Assembly: GCF_036689865.1 (NCBI RefSeq)
Contig: NZ_JBAHUQ010000013.1
Span: 87,116 to 151,115 of the forward strand
Reading direction: 5' to 3'
DNA length: 64,000 bases
Source: Magnetococcus sp. PR-3
GTDB taxonomy: Bacteria > Pseudomonadota > Magnetococcia > Magnetococcales > Magnetococcaceae
Shown here: piece by piece, positions 1 to 7,659 of the stretch
How positions within the stretch are numbered: position 1 is the stretch's first letter
How the letters are laid out: each line of letters begins with the position of its first letter
The notes under the pieces: model-generated
The model's input: only the letters and a program-made list of their open reading frames with translations
The model's database searches: none
What the model was told of the DNA's origin: nothing
Translations under genes and position numbers: made by a program

Positions 1-680
1 TTAACGATCGCCTCCATGGGTTTTACATCCTTGGGGCAAACGGCGACACACATGGTGCAGCGTGCACAGGACCAGATGCCGTGATCGTTGGAAAGCACCT
101 TGAGACGGTCACTCTTTTTGCCTTCACGGGGATCAGAAATAAAGCGGAAGGCTTTGGCCAGAGCTGCGGGACCGACAAACTCATCGGAAACCTCAGCCAT
201 GGTGCAGTCAGAGTAGCAGCAGGCGCACATGATACACTGGGTAACATGGTTGACCTGATCAAAGGCGGTATCATCCACCTCTTCAGCGCTCTCACTACCT
301 TCTTGTAAGAAAGGCTTGATCTGGTGAACTTTACTGAAGAACTTGGTGATATCAACCGCCAGATCCTTGATCACAGGCGAGTTCTGCTGAGCTGTGATCT
401 GAACAGTGTTGTTCTCATCCACCACTTCACCAATCTGGGTTTTACAAGCCAGACGGGTTTTGCCACCAATTCGCATGGCACAAGAGCCACAGATGGCGGA
501 ACGGCAGGACTGACGGAAGGTCAGTGAGCCGTCTTGGTTGCCTTTAACATCTTCCAACAGGTTGAGTACGGGGGTCAGGGGTGTTGCCTTGACCTGAAAC
601 TCGTCCCACTTGGTATCCATCGTGCCGTCATCACGGCGCGTATTGCGTTGAATGCGCAGGGTATAAACCTGATCGCTCAT
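1..680 (-). CDS. sdhB: Succinate dehydrogenase iron-sulfur subunit (partial, C-terminus beyond window)
   Basis: Electron-transfer subunit of complex II, passing electrons from the SdhA flavin to quinone. About 226 codons are visible; the gene runs off the left edge. The ATG at 680 follows a strong AAGGAGGT. The sequence shows the plant-type [2Fe-2S] motif (CRSAICGSC, then a later LAC), a ferredoxin-like CIMCACCYSDC, and CARCTMCVAVCPKD. In E. coli SdhB the last motif is CHSIMNCVSVCPKG; here the Ile position is Cys, so the third centre may be [4Fe-4S] instead of [3Fe-4S]. The usual Pro after the final Cys of the middle motif is also missing. The gene follows sdhA by 17 nt and is surely in the same operon. 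The membrane anchor gene is not in view and should lie beyond position 1. The subunit identity is certain; the cluster type is inferred. Confidence 0.95.
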   Translation of the reverse strand, partial: MSDQVYTLRIQRNTRRDDGTMDTKWDEFQVKATPLTPVLNLLEDVKGNQDGSLTFRQSCRSAICGSCAMRIGGKTRLACKTQIGEVVDENNTVQITAQQNSPVIKDLAVDITKFFSKVHQIKPFLQEGSESAEEVDDTAFDQVNHVTQCIMCACCYSDCTMAEVSDEFVGPAALAKAFRFISDPREGKKSDRLKVLSNDHGIWSCARCTMCVAVCPKDVKPMEAIV

Positions 681-697
681 GAGCTACCTCCTTGGGA

Positions 698-2386
698 TCA
701 GTAAGACCGCACCGCGGGCTTATAGGCATCTTTGCCCACCGTACGTACCGCTTCATAAGAGAAGGCGGTGGTCTGGGCATCGTTATCCCACTTGGTGATG
801 GTGTGCTTACGCCAGTTCTCATCATCCCGATCTGGGAAGTCAACACGAGAGTGGGCACCACGGGACTCGGTACGGTTCATGGCACCGGCGATGATGGTCT
901 CAGCCAGATCCACCAGGTTCTGCATTTCCAGAGCCCGCAGCAGATCGACGTTAAAGACCTTGGACTTATCATCCAGGTGCATGGTGGTCAGATCCTGACG
1001 CAGGGTTGGGATCAGATCCGATGCCTTCTGGATATTGTCAGGATGACGGAACACGCTGACATAGGAGTTCATAGCCTCACCCAGGCGTTCACGGATGGAG
1101 GCTGGGCGTACACCCTTGTCTGGACGATCCATCAATTCAGAAATCTGGTCTTTCACGCCCTGAACTTCGCTCTCTGGCAGAGTAGGCATATCCATGCCAC
1201 CCAGCTTATCGCCCAGTTCACGACCGGCGATATAACCAAAGACAATGGTATCCAGCAGAGAGTTACCACCCAGACGGTTGGCACCGTGTACAGAGACACA
1301 GGCCGACTCACCAGCAGCCCACAGGCCGGGCAGAATGGTGGCACCATATTTATCGGTACGGATACCCCCCATGGAGTAGTGGGCGGTGGGTCGTACAGGG
1401 ATGGGTGTGTAGACAGGGTCCACACCTTCAAGGTCACGGGCCAACTGGCGAACCTGAGGTAGGCGCTCGTTGATCTTTTTGGCACCCAGGTGACGAAGAT
1501 CCAGGAAGATGGCGCCATCACGGCCACGACCTTCAAGAATTTCTGTCTGCTCAGCACGGGCCACCACATCGCGGGAGGCCAGCTCCAGCTTGTTGGGGGC
1601 GTACTTGGTCATAAAGCGGTCACCCTCATCATTGATCAGGTAACCACCTTCACCACGGGCACCCTCAGTGACCAGGATACCGGAGTAGCGCAGGCCAGTG
1701 GGGTGGAACTGCACAAATTCCATATCCGCCAATGTTGCCCCGGCGCGGTACGCCAAAGCCATACCGTCACCGGTACTGGCGGTTGCATTGGTGCTGGTTA
1801 GGAATACACGGCCATAACCACCGGTGCAAAGCAGGGTGACTTTAGCCTGAATGCCAAACACTTCGCCTTTTTTGATGTCGTAAGCAACAACACCGGCGAC
1901 TTGCCCATCCACTTCAGAGATCTTTAAGATCTGGCACTCTTCATAGACCTGAACACCGGCCTTAACCAGCTGTTCCCACAGGGTGTGCAGCAGCACTTGC
2001 CCCGTACGGTCTGCGGCGTAGCAGGTACGGTCAAAGCTGGCAGCACCAAAGGGGCGCTGAGCGATTAGACCATCTTCCAAACGAGAGAAAGGGGTACCCA
2101 TGCGGTCCATCTCAAGTACCGCGTTACCCGCTTCCTTGCACATCAGTTCGATGGCATCTTCATCGCCGATGAAGTCGGAACCTTTAACGGTATCGTAAGC
2201 GTGGGATTCCCAGGAATCTTTGGGGTTGATGGCGGCGTTGATGCCCCCTTGGGCAGCACAAGAGTGGCTGCGTAGTGGGTGCACCTTGGAGATAACAGCA
2301 ACGTTAACTCCAGCTTTAACCGCTTCAACAGCGGCCCGCATGCCTGCCAATCCCGCACCGACGATAATCAGGTCGTGGCTGTACAT
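698..2386 (-). CDS. sdhA: Succinate dehydrogenase flavoprotein subunit
   Basis: Oxidises succinate to fumarate in the TCA cycle at the cytoplasmic face of the membrane. The protein has 562 residues, within the family range. It starts with the FAD dinucleotide-binding motif [11 protein letters not shown] (about 9-19). [12 protein letters not shown] follows, in which His41 is the expected covalent flavin ligand. The substrate region HPTGLRYSG, the catalytic-Arg loop EGARGEGG and [11 protein letters not shown] are all present. The ATG at 2386 sits just after GGAGGTG. sdhB follows 17 nt downstream. Fumarate reductase cannot be excluded from the sequence alone because the two families share all these motifs. 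An 8-bp inverted repeat lies 56-82 nt upstream. Confidence 0.96.
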   Translation of the reverse strand: MYSHDLIIVGAGLAGMRAAVEAVKAGVNVAVISKVHPLRSHSCAAQGGINAAINPKDSWESHAYDTVKGSDFIGDEDAIELMCKEAGNAVLEMDRMGTPFSRLEDGLIAQRPFGAASFDRTCYAADRTGQVLLHTLWEQLVKAGVQVYEECQILKISEVDGQVAGVVAYDIKKGEVFGIQAKVTLLCTGGYGRVFLTSTNATASTGDGMALAYRAGATLADMEFVQFHPTGLRYSGILVTEGARGEGGYLINDEGDRFMTKYAPNKLELASRDVVARAEQTEILEGRGRDGAIFLDLRHLGAKKINERLPQVRQLARDLEGVDPVYTPIPVRPTAHYSMGGIRTDKYGATILPGLWAAGESACVSVHGANRLGGNSLLDTIVFGYIAGRELGDKLGGMDMPTLPESEVQGVKDQISELMDRPDKGVRPASIRERLGEAMNSYVSVFRHPDNIQKASDLIPTLRQDLTTMHLDDKSKVFNVDLLRALEMQNLVDLAETIIAGAMNRTESRGAHSRVDFPDRDDENWRKHTITKWDNDAQTTAFSYEAVRTVGKDAYKPAVRSY

Positions 2387-3565
2387 AACACCTCCGGTTC
2401 ACATCTCCCCATGGTGTTGGTCCGTGGGGTCGAGCAGCAAGATCCGCCAGGATGTCGGTGTGGCGGATGGAAAACGCCGGGATACCTCTTCATTAAAAGA
2501 GAACAGCCGCGGCGGAAAAGAGCTTGATTTTGGCCCGAGTTGGGCGCTACGCCAAATTCAAAAAACCAATGGGCCGGATCACTGGCCGCAATATCCTCTA
2601 TTCAGGGATGTAGGGTTTTTTGTGCTTTGAATATGATTAAAACATCTTGGCGCTGTAGTATCGGATTTCACTTGTACAACGTGTCCACGCAGTGTGCGCC
2701 TGTTGGCGTAAGATAGCAACCATTTCTTATCGGATGATTTAAAAAAAGTGATTAAAGCTCAATATCTTATAAATATCTAGAAATGAGGGGTATTCCCGGA
2801 ATTATTTATCAGGTTATCAGCAAATCTTGTAACATCCGTAAATTTCAGGAGATGTTCCATATATTGCCATGCATACATAAAAATAAATTATACATGCTAA
2901 GCTCAGTTTGTTTTGAGCCTGTGGAAGTTTATGTGCCGAGAAGGTCGGGCGCATGAGCTAAACACCCTCTGTTTTGTAATATTGATGTAAGTTAGTGGTG
3001 GTTGCCATTGATGGGGATCAAGGGGGGGTGAAATGGATGTCAATAAATGGTTGTTTGAGGTTGAATCGTGTTCCAAGGGGGGCGGCATGGGGTAGAGGGC
3101 ATGCTTTTTTTGATCGGAAAGCACGGTGGTGGTATGGGCTCGCTTAGTGTCCGTAAGGAGGGGGGATCGGCCCTTTATACGCATGGTACAGCGCTTGAGC
3201 ACAGAGCCTTTGCACTTTTAACATGGGATGGAACCAGCTGATCGGTAGATAAGGGGGGTGAGATCCATGGCGGGTTGATCAGGCTATCTCAGACAGTGTT
3301 TCTACACGATGAATAGGTTTATCGTCTGCGGTTGGTTGGTGTGCCCGCTCTCTAGCTCAGATGCACCATGGATGGGTCATTCACCCCTCTTACGCTTTTG
3401 CCCTTCAAGGCAAGTGTGTAGAAGCTCTACTTCCCTGGTGGGAAAATTGCCGCATACGCAGATCTGTGGTACAAATAACGGTTTGCGCCCATCATTGGGT
3501 TTACGGGGTGGTTTATGGCCACCTTATCCAGCAGATTCACCGTTCAGACGAGAAGTTGGCGATCC
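2387..3565. other. Long non-coding interval between divergent sdhA and leuS
   Basis: No convincing gene is seen in nearly 1.2 kb. The short frames here lack ribosome binding sites and resemble no protein I know. Nearest sdhA there is an inverted repeat, ATCCGCCA at 2442-2449 and TGGCGGAT at 2461-2468, which would be a leader hairpin or operator for sdhAB. The stretch 2640-2900 is AT-rich and likely holds promoters for one or both directions. No tRNA-like T-arm was found. Confidence 0.5.
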
Positions 3566-6145
3566 ATGGACCAAAAGTACAATCCCCAGGCGATAGAATC
3601 CAAATGGCAAAAGATCTGGGAAGAAGAGAAGACCTTCGCCACCCCGGAAACTCTCGGGGATAAAGAGACCTTCTACCTATTGGTGATGTTCCCTTACCCA
3701 TCGGGTCGTATCCATATGGGTCATGTGCGTAACTATGCCATTGGGGATCTGATCGCCCGTTACCAACGCATGCTGGGTAAGGATGTTTTACACCCTATGG
3801 GTTGGGATGCCTTTGGTATGCCGGCTGAAAATGCCGCCGCTCAGCGTAATGTTCATCCGGGTGATTGGACCTATGAGAACATTGCCGCCATGCGCAGCGA
3901 GCTGAAAAGCATGGGGCTCTCCTACGACTGGGATCGGGAATTTGCCACCTGTGATGGGGATTATGCCCATGCTGAGCAATCTCTGTTTTTGCGCTTGCAT
4001 GATAAAGGCTTGGTTTACCGTAAAAACTCTTTTGTAAACTGGGACCCGGTAGACCACACCGTATTGGCCAATGAGCAGGTTATTGATGGCTGCGGGTGGC
4101 GTAGTGGTGCCCCGGTGGAGCGACGTGAACTGAACCAATGGTTCTTCCGCATTACCGATTATGCCGATGAGCTGCTGGACAATTTGGATAAAATGGATGG
4201 CTGGCCCGAGACCGTACGGACCATGCAGGCCAACTGGATTGGTAAAAGCCACGGGGTGGAGTTTGCTTTTGAGCTGGAAGGGTATGAAGGCACATTGCCT
4301 GTCTATACCACCCGCCCAGATACCTTAATGGGGGTAACCTTCTGTTCGGTTGCGTCGGAACATCCCATTGCGGCCGCGGTGGCACAGAACAACCCAGAAG
4401 CAGCCGCCTTTATTAAAGAGTGTCAGGGCGCCGGGACTTCTGAAGAAGCGTTGGAAAAGCTGGAGAAGAAAGGCTTTGATACCGGCATTAAGGCCATCCA
4501 CCCCATCACAGGGGCGCGGGTGCCCATCTATATCGCCAATTTTGTGTTGATGAGTTATGGCACCGGTGCCGTTATGGCGGTTCCTGCTCATGACCAGCGG
4601 GATTTTGAGTTTGCCAAAAAGCATGAGATTGATATTCAGGTCGTGATCCAGCCTGAAGGTGAAACGCTGCAGGCCGATGCCCTAACCGAGGCCTATACCG
4701 GGCCCGGTGAATTGGTGAACTCGGGTGAGTTCAGTGGTTTGGATAATGAGGCAGCCAAGCAGACCATTGCTGAATATTTTGAAGCCAAAGGTATGGGCAA
4801 AGGTACTGTGAACTATCGCCTGCGGGATTGGGGCATCAGTCGTCAGCGCTACTGGGGTAACCCTATCCCCATGGTGCACTGTAACAGCTGTGGGGTGGTA
4901 CCTATTCCTGAAGATCAACTTCCGGTGGCCTTGCCCAAAGAGGTGGATTTCAGCGCGCCTGGTAACCCCCTGGAACGGCACCCTACCTGGAAGCATTGCG
5001 ACTGCCCCAAGTGTGGTCAGCCCGCCCGCCGTGAGACCGATACCATGGACACCTTTATGGAGTCCTCCTGGTACTTCCTGCGCTACTGCTGTCCAGATCT
5101 GGGGGGGGTGCCGCTGGATAAAGCCCGCACCAACCGCTGGATGCCCGTGGATCAATATGTAGGGGGTATTGAACATGCGGTCCTGCATCTGCTTTATGCA
5201 CGTTTTTTCCATAAAGCGCTTCGGGATGTGGGCGAGGTGGATTGTGATGAGCCATTTGCCCGCCTATTGACCCAGGGTATGGTACGTAAAGATACCCACA
5301 AGTGTGCTGAGCATGGGTGGCGTTATCCCAAAGAGGTGGTGGAAAAAGAGGGTGGGCTACACTGTATAGCGTGTGATGCTGCCATTGAGGTTGGACGGAA
5401 TGAAAAAATGTCTAAGTCCAAACACAATGTGGTGGATCCCAATGATCTGATTGCAGGGTATGGGGCGGATACCGCCCGTCTGTTTATGTTGTTTGCAGCG
5501 CCTGCAGATCGTGATCTGGAGTGGAATGATAGTGGTGTGGATGGCGCTTGGCGCTTTTTAGGCCGGGCTTGGCGTTTGGCTCTTTCCGCCATGGATCGCT
5601 GTGGAGATACCAAAGCCTGTACCACGACACCTGATGATAAAAAGCTTAAAGCATTCCGTACCCAGTTGCACAACACCATTGTTAAGGTCACCGATGACTT
5701 TAACCGACAGAGCTTCAATACCGCGATTGCCGCGGTGATGGAGATGAGCAATGGCGCCATGGCAACCTTTAAAGGGGAGGGCCCCTTGGAAGGGGAGGCC
5801 GCGGCTCTGTTGCGGGAAACCGCAGAGGTCATGGTTAAGTTACTCCACCCCTACGTTCCCCACATGACTGAAGAGTTGTGGCAACGCATGGGTGGGCAAG
5901 GTGCACTCTGCCAGGCCCCATGGCCATTGGCCGATGAAGCCGCCTTGGTAAAAGAGAGCATCCTGATCATTGTGCAGGTTAATGGAAAACTGCGGGCCAA
6001 GCTGGATGTTCCTGTCGATATGGATAAAGAGGGTATTGAAAAGCTGGCTCTAGCTGATGAACATGTTAAAGTGTATACGGAGGGCAAGACCATTCGTAAG
6101 GTGGTTGTGGTGCCCGGTCGACTGGTCAACATTGTGGCGAACTAA
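3566..6145 (+). CDS. leuS: Leucyl-tRNA synthetase
   Basis: Charges tRNA-Leu with leucine in the cytoplasm. The product is about 859 residues when started at the ATG at 3566 (MDQKYNPQAIESKWQ), the usual beginning of bacterial LeuRS; the frame is open 17 codons further upstream but that extension is not family-like. The HIGH-type motif is HMGH (about 50-53), the CP1 editing domain contains TTRPDTLMG, and the class I KMSKS loop is EKMSKSKHN. The C-terminal domain ends in the usual VNGKLRAKL region. The ribosome binding site is weak. lptE begins 2 nt after the stop codon, the common leuS-lptE arrangement, so the two are co-transcribed. holA, which often follows, is absent here. Confidence 0.98.
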   Translation: MDQKYNPQAIESKWQKIWEEEKTFATPETLGDKETFYLLVMFPYPSGRIHMGHVRNYAIGDLIARYQRMLGKDVLHPMGWDAFGMPAENAAAQRNVHPGDWTYENIAAMRSELKSMGLSYDWDREFATCDGDYAHAEQSLFLRLHDKGLVYRKNSFVNWDPVDHTVLANEQVIDGCGWRSGAPVERRELNQWFFRITDYADELLDNLDKMDGWPETVRTMQANWIGKSHGVEFAFELEGYEGTLPVYTTRPDTLMGVTFCSVASEHPIAAAVAQNNPEAAAFIKECQGAGTSEEALEKLEKKGFDTGIKAIHPITGARVPIYIANFVLMSYGTGAVMAVPAHDQRDFEFAKKHEIDIQVVIQPEGETLQADALTEAYTGPGELVNSGEFSGLDNEAAKQTIAEYFEAKGMGKGTVNYRLRDWGISRQRYWGNPIPMVHCNSCGVVPIPEDQLPVALPKEVDFSAPGNPLERHPTWKHCDCPKCGQPARRETDTMDTFMESSWYFLRYCCPDLGGVPLDKARTNRWMPVDQYVGGIEHAVLHLLYARFFHKALRDVGEVDCDEPFARLLTQGMVRKDTHKCAEHGWRYPKEVVEKEGGLHCIACDAAIEVGRNEKMSKSKHNVVDPNDLIAGYGADTARLFMLFAAPADRDLEWNDSGVDGAWRFLGRAWRLALSAMDRCGDTKACTTTPDDKKLKAFRTQLHNTIVKVTDDFNRQSFNTAIAAVMEMSNGAMATFKGEGPLEGEAAALLRETAEVMVKLLHPYVPHMTEELWQRMGGQGALCQAPWPLADEAALVKESILIIVQVNGKLRAKLDVPVDMDKEGIEKLALADEHVKVYTEGKTIRKVVVVPGRLVNIVAN

Positions 6146-6147
6146 GC

Positions 6148-6663
6148 ATGAACTCTACTTTACGTACTCTTCTGGTCCTCTCCACCCTGCTGTTGGGCGC
6201 CTGTATGGGCTACCGTTTTCCAGGGGCTACGGCTCCGGCTGGTGAGGGGTTGCCCCCTGTCCTGGTGCAAGTTAAGGGGCAAGGCACAAAATCTCATCCA
6301 CGCTTGGCGCGTTTGTTACAGGAGCGTCTCCAGCTACGTCTGGGTGGTGCCCCTAATCGCCATGCCGAAGATCTTGCGGTTTTGGTGGTTGAAATGAGCC
6401 CTACTGAGCGGGTGTTACGACTGCAAGAGCAGTCGGGCCGGTCCGATCACTACCGGATTTCAGTCAGTGCCCAGCCGATGTGGAAAATTGATGGTAAGCG
6501 GGCTGAGCCAAAGCTACCTCGGGTTGAGGCGCGGGCCAACTACTACGAAATGCAAGCGGCCACGACCAACCAAGCGGCTTCTGATCTGGCCCGTGAGGAG
6601 GCTGTCAAACAGTTGGTGGACTCTTTAGCCAACGTTTTGTATGAGACGCCCCGGTTACCTTAA
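6148..6663 (+). CDS. lptE: LPS-assembly lipoprotein LptE
   Basis: Outer-membrane lipoprotein that plugs and assembles LptD for lipopolysaccharide export. The product is 171 residues with a type II signal peptide and lipobox LLLGAC (Cys19). The mature part has the LptE pattern of an alpha/beta fold with an adjacent Ala-rich helix near the C-terminus (SDLAREEAVKQLVDSLANVL). Sequence similarity in this family is low, so the call rests on size, the lipobox, the fold pattern and its position directly after leuS. Expression is presumably coupled to leuS. A strong hairpin terminator follows at 6689-6721. Confidence 0.85.
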   Translation: MNSTLRTLLVLSTLLLGACMGYRFPGATAPAGEGLPPVLVQVKGQGTKSHPRLARLLQERLQLRLGGAPNRHAEDLAVLVVEMSPTERVLRLQEQSGRSDHYRISVSAQPMWKIDGKRAEPKLPRVEARANYYEMQAATTNQAASDLAREEAVKQLVDSLANVLYETPRLP

Positions 6664-6688
6664 CAGCCGTGAAAACAGCATCTATTTT

Positions 6689-6721
6689 AAAGGCCTCTAT
6701 GATTTTATAGAGGCCTTTTTT
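6689..6721 (+). terminator. Rho-independent terminator of leuS-lptE
   Basis: Perfect 12-bp stem, AAAGGCCTCTAT at 6689-6700 and ATAGAGGCCTTT at 6707-6718, with a 6-nt loop and a T run. The stem also has A residues on its left side, so it may serve the convergent gene that ends at 6720 as well. Confidence 0.9.
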
Positions 6722-7310
6722 AGTGGCGCTGATAGGCCTGTAGCGCACTTTGGGTCGCCTGTTTGTGCGCAGAGATGTAGTAGGGTTCACCTTGGGCAAA
6801 AGCCTGTTGTTGGGCAGGGTCCTGTAAGGCCTGAACCGTATCTTGATACTCTTGCAGGAACCAGGAGGGGACATCCTGCGTATTCATAACCAACTGATGG
6901 CGATTGAGGGAGAGGCTATAATCCCTGGGGTTGCCTTGTTCGGTCATGGCTTGAAAACCCTCATTAAACGTGTTCGCGGCTTCCAGCAAAGTTTGCTCGG
7001 TTACCTCCAGCCCCTGTTTGGCCCAATCGGCCCGTTGAGCTTCCCCCCCCAGCGCCAGCAAGCCTAGCCCCAACTGCCCATCTTTACCGCCCAACAGTTG
7101 AGGGGTGGTGCTGATTGATGCTTGATGAATACGGGCCAGGGCCTGTTGGAACGGTTCAGTACCCGTTGATGCGGGGGCTTGGGGTGTGGACTGGCTGCTG
7201 GATGTGGCTCGGGCCTGTTCTGCATAGGTGGATGAGCTGCCCGTGGGGACATTTTTACCTATGGTCTGCTGTGTGGCGGCATAATAGGCCGTCTGAGATT
7301 GGATTTGCAT
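6720..7310 (-). CDS. Hypothetical protein, Gln/Ala-rich
   Basis: I do not recognise this 196-residue protein. The ATG at 7310 follows AAGAGGTT at good spacing, and codon use resembles the neighbours, so the gene looks real. There is no signal peptide or membrane segment. The first 55 residues are rich in Ser, Thr, Gln and Ala and probably disordered. The remainder looks helical, with a central QLGLGLLALGGEAQRADWAK stretch and a Gln-rich end containing several Tyr residues. The stop codon lies on the T run of the lptE terminator, so the two transcription units meet end to end. The unstructured Gln/Ser-rich start resembles small flagellar accessory or type III-exported proteins, but that is only an impression. 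Confidence 0.7.
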   Translation of the reverse strand: MQIQSQTAYYAATQQTIGKNVPTGSSSTYAEQARATSSSQSTPQAPASTGTEPFQQALARIHQASISTTPQLLGGKDGQLGLGLLALGGEAQRADWAKQGLEVTEQTLLEAANTFNEGFQAMTEQGNPRDYSLSLNRHQLVMNTQDVPSWFLQEYQDTVQALQDPAQQQAFAQGEPYYISAHKQATQSALQAYQRH

Positions 7311-7659
7311 GTCTAACCTCTTGAAAAATTAAGGTTGCTCTTATGCTGTATGGATAAAAAAGCAAGGGCTGAACCATAATTTTAAAAAGATGCAATTGGT
7401 TGGATTTGGTCATCATGGTTTAACAACGTGGGCATGGTGGTCTTGGGGGCCTGGCGGCACCATGCCATTGTATGGGGGGCTTTTAGGTGAATATTGCCGC
7501 TTGTACGGCTCAGCACCTCAGGATCTTTAATGTGGGGCAGGGGGGCACCGGTTAAGGATAATAACTGGTCAGGGTAGCTGTCAGGGTGTGATCCTTCACG
7601 ACAGGTCATGTATCCCCATCATGAAGGATCACTGCGCTTTGTGTGATCGTGTGCGGTCT
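7311..7659. other. Interval between two minus-strand genes with an inverted repeat
   Basis: It holds the 11-bp inverted repeat listed separately. A 75-codon frame at 7382-7609 starts inside the loop of that repeat and has only a closely spaced GGGGA before it; I do not regard it as a gene. The AT-rich stretch 7325-7390 probably contains the promoter of the gene ending at 6720. Confidence 0.4.
7588..7632 (-). repeat. 11-bp inverted repeat downstream of the first chemoreceptor gene
   Basis: GTGATCCTTCA at 7588-7598 is the exact reverse complement of TGAAGGATCAC at 7622-7632, with a 23-nt spacer. It lies 28 nt past the stop codon of the chemoreceptor gene on the minus strand. No T run follows in that direction, so it is either a factor-dependent terminator or 3'-end hairpin, or a protein-binding dyad. 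Confidence 0.55.

Noticed and set aside
692..1462. Long plus-strand frame of 256 codons opposite sdhA
   Set aside because: It is a shadow of sdhA, whose flavoprotein motifs are complete on the other strand.
2903..3202. Minus-strand frame of 99 codons in the sdhA-leuS interval
   Set aside because: It is rich in His, Pro and Thr, has no ribosome binding site and no family pattern; it looks like chance.
7382..7609. Minus-strand frame of 75 codons after the first chemoreceptor gene
   Set aside because: The start codon lies inside the loop of a perfect inverted repeat, only a closely spaced GGGGA precedes it, and the product resembles nothing known.
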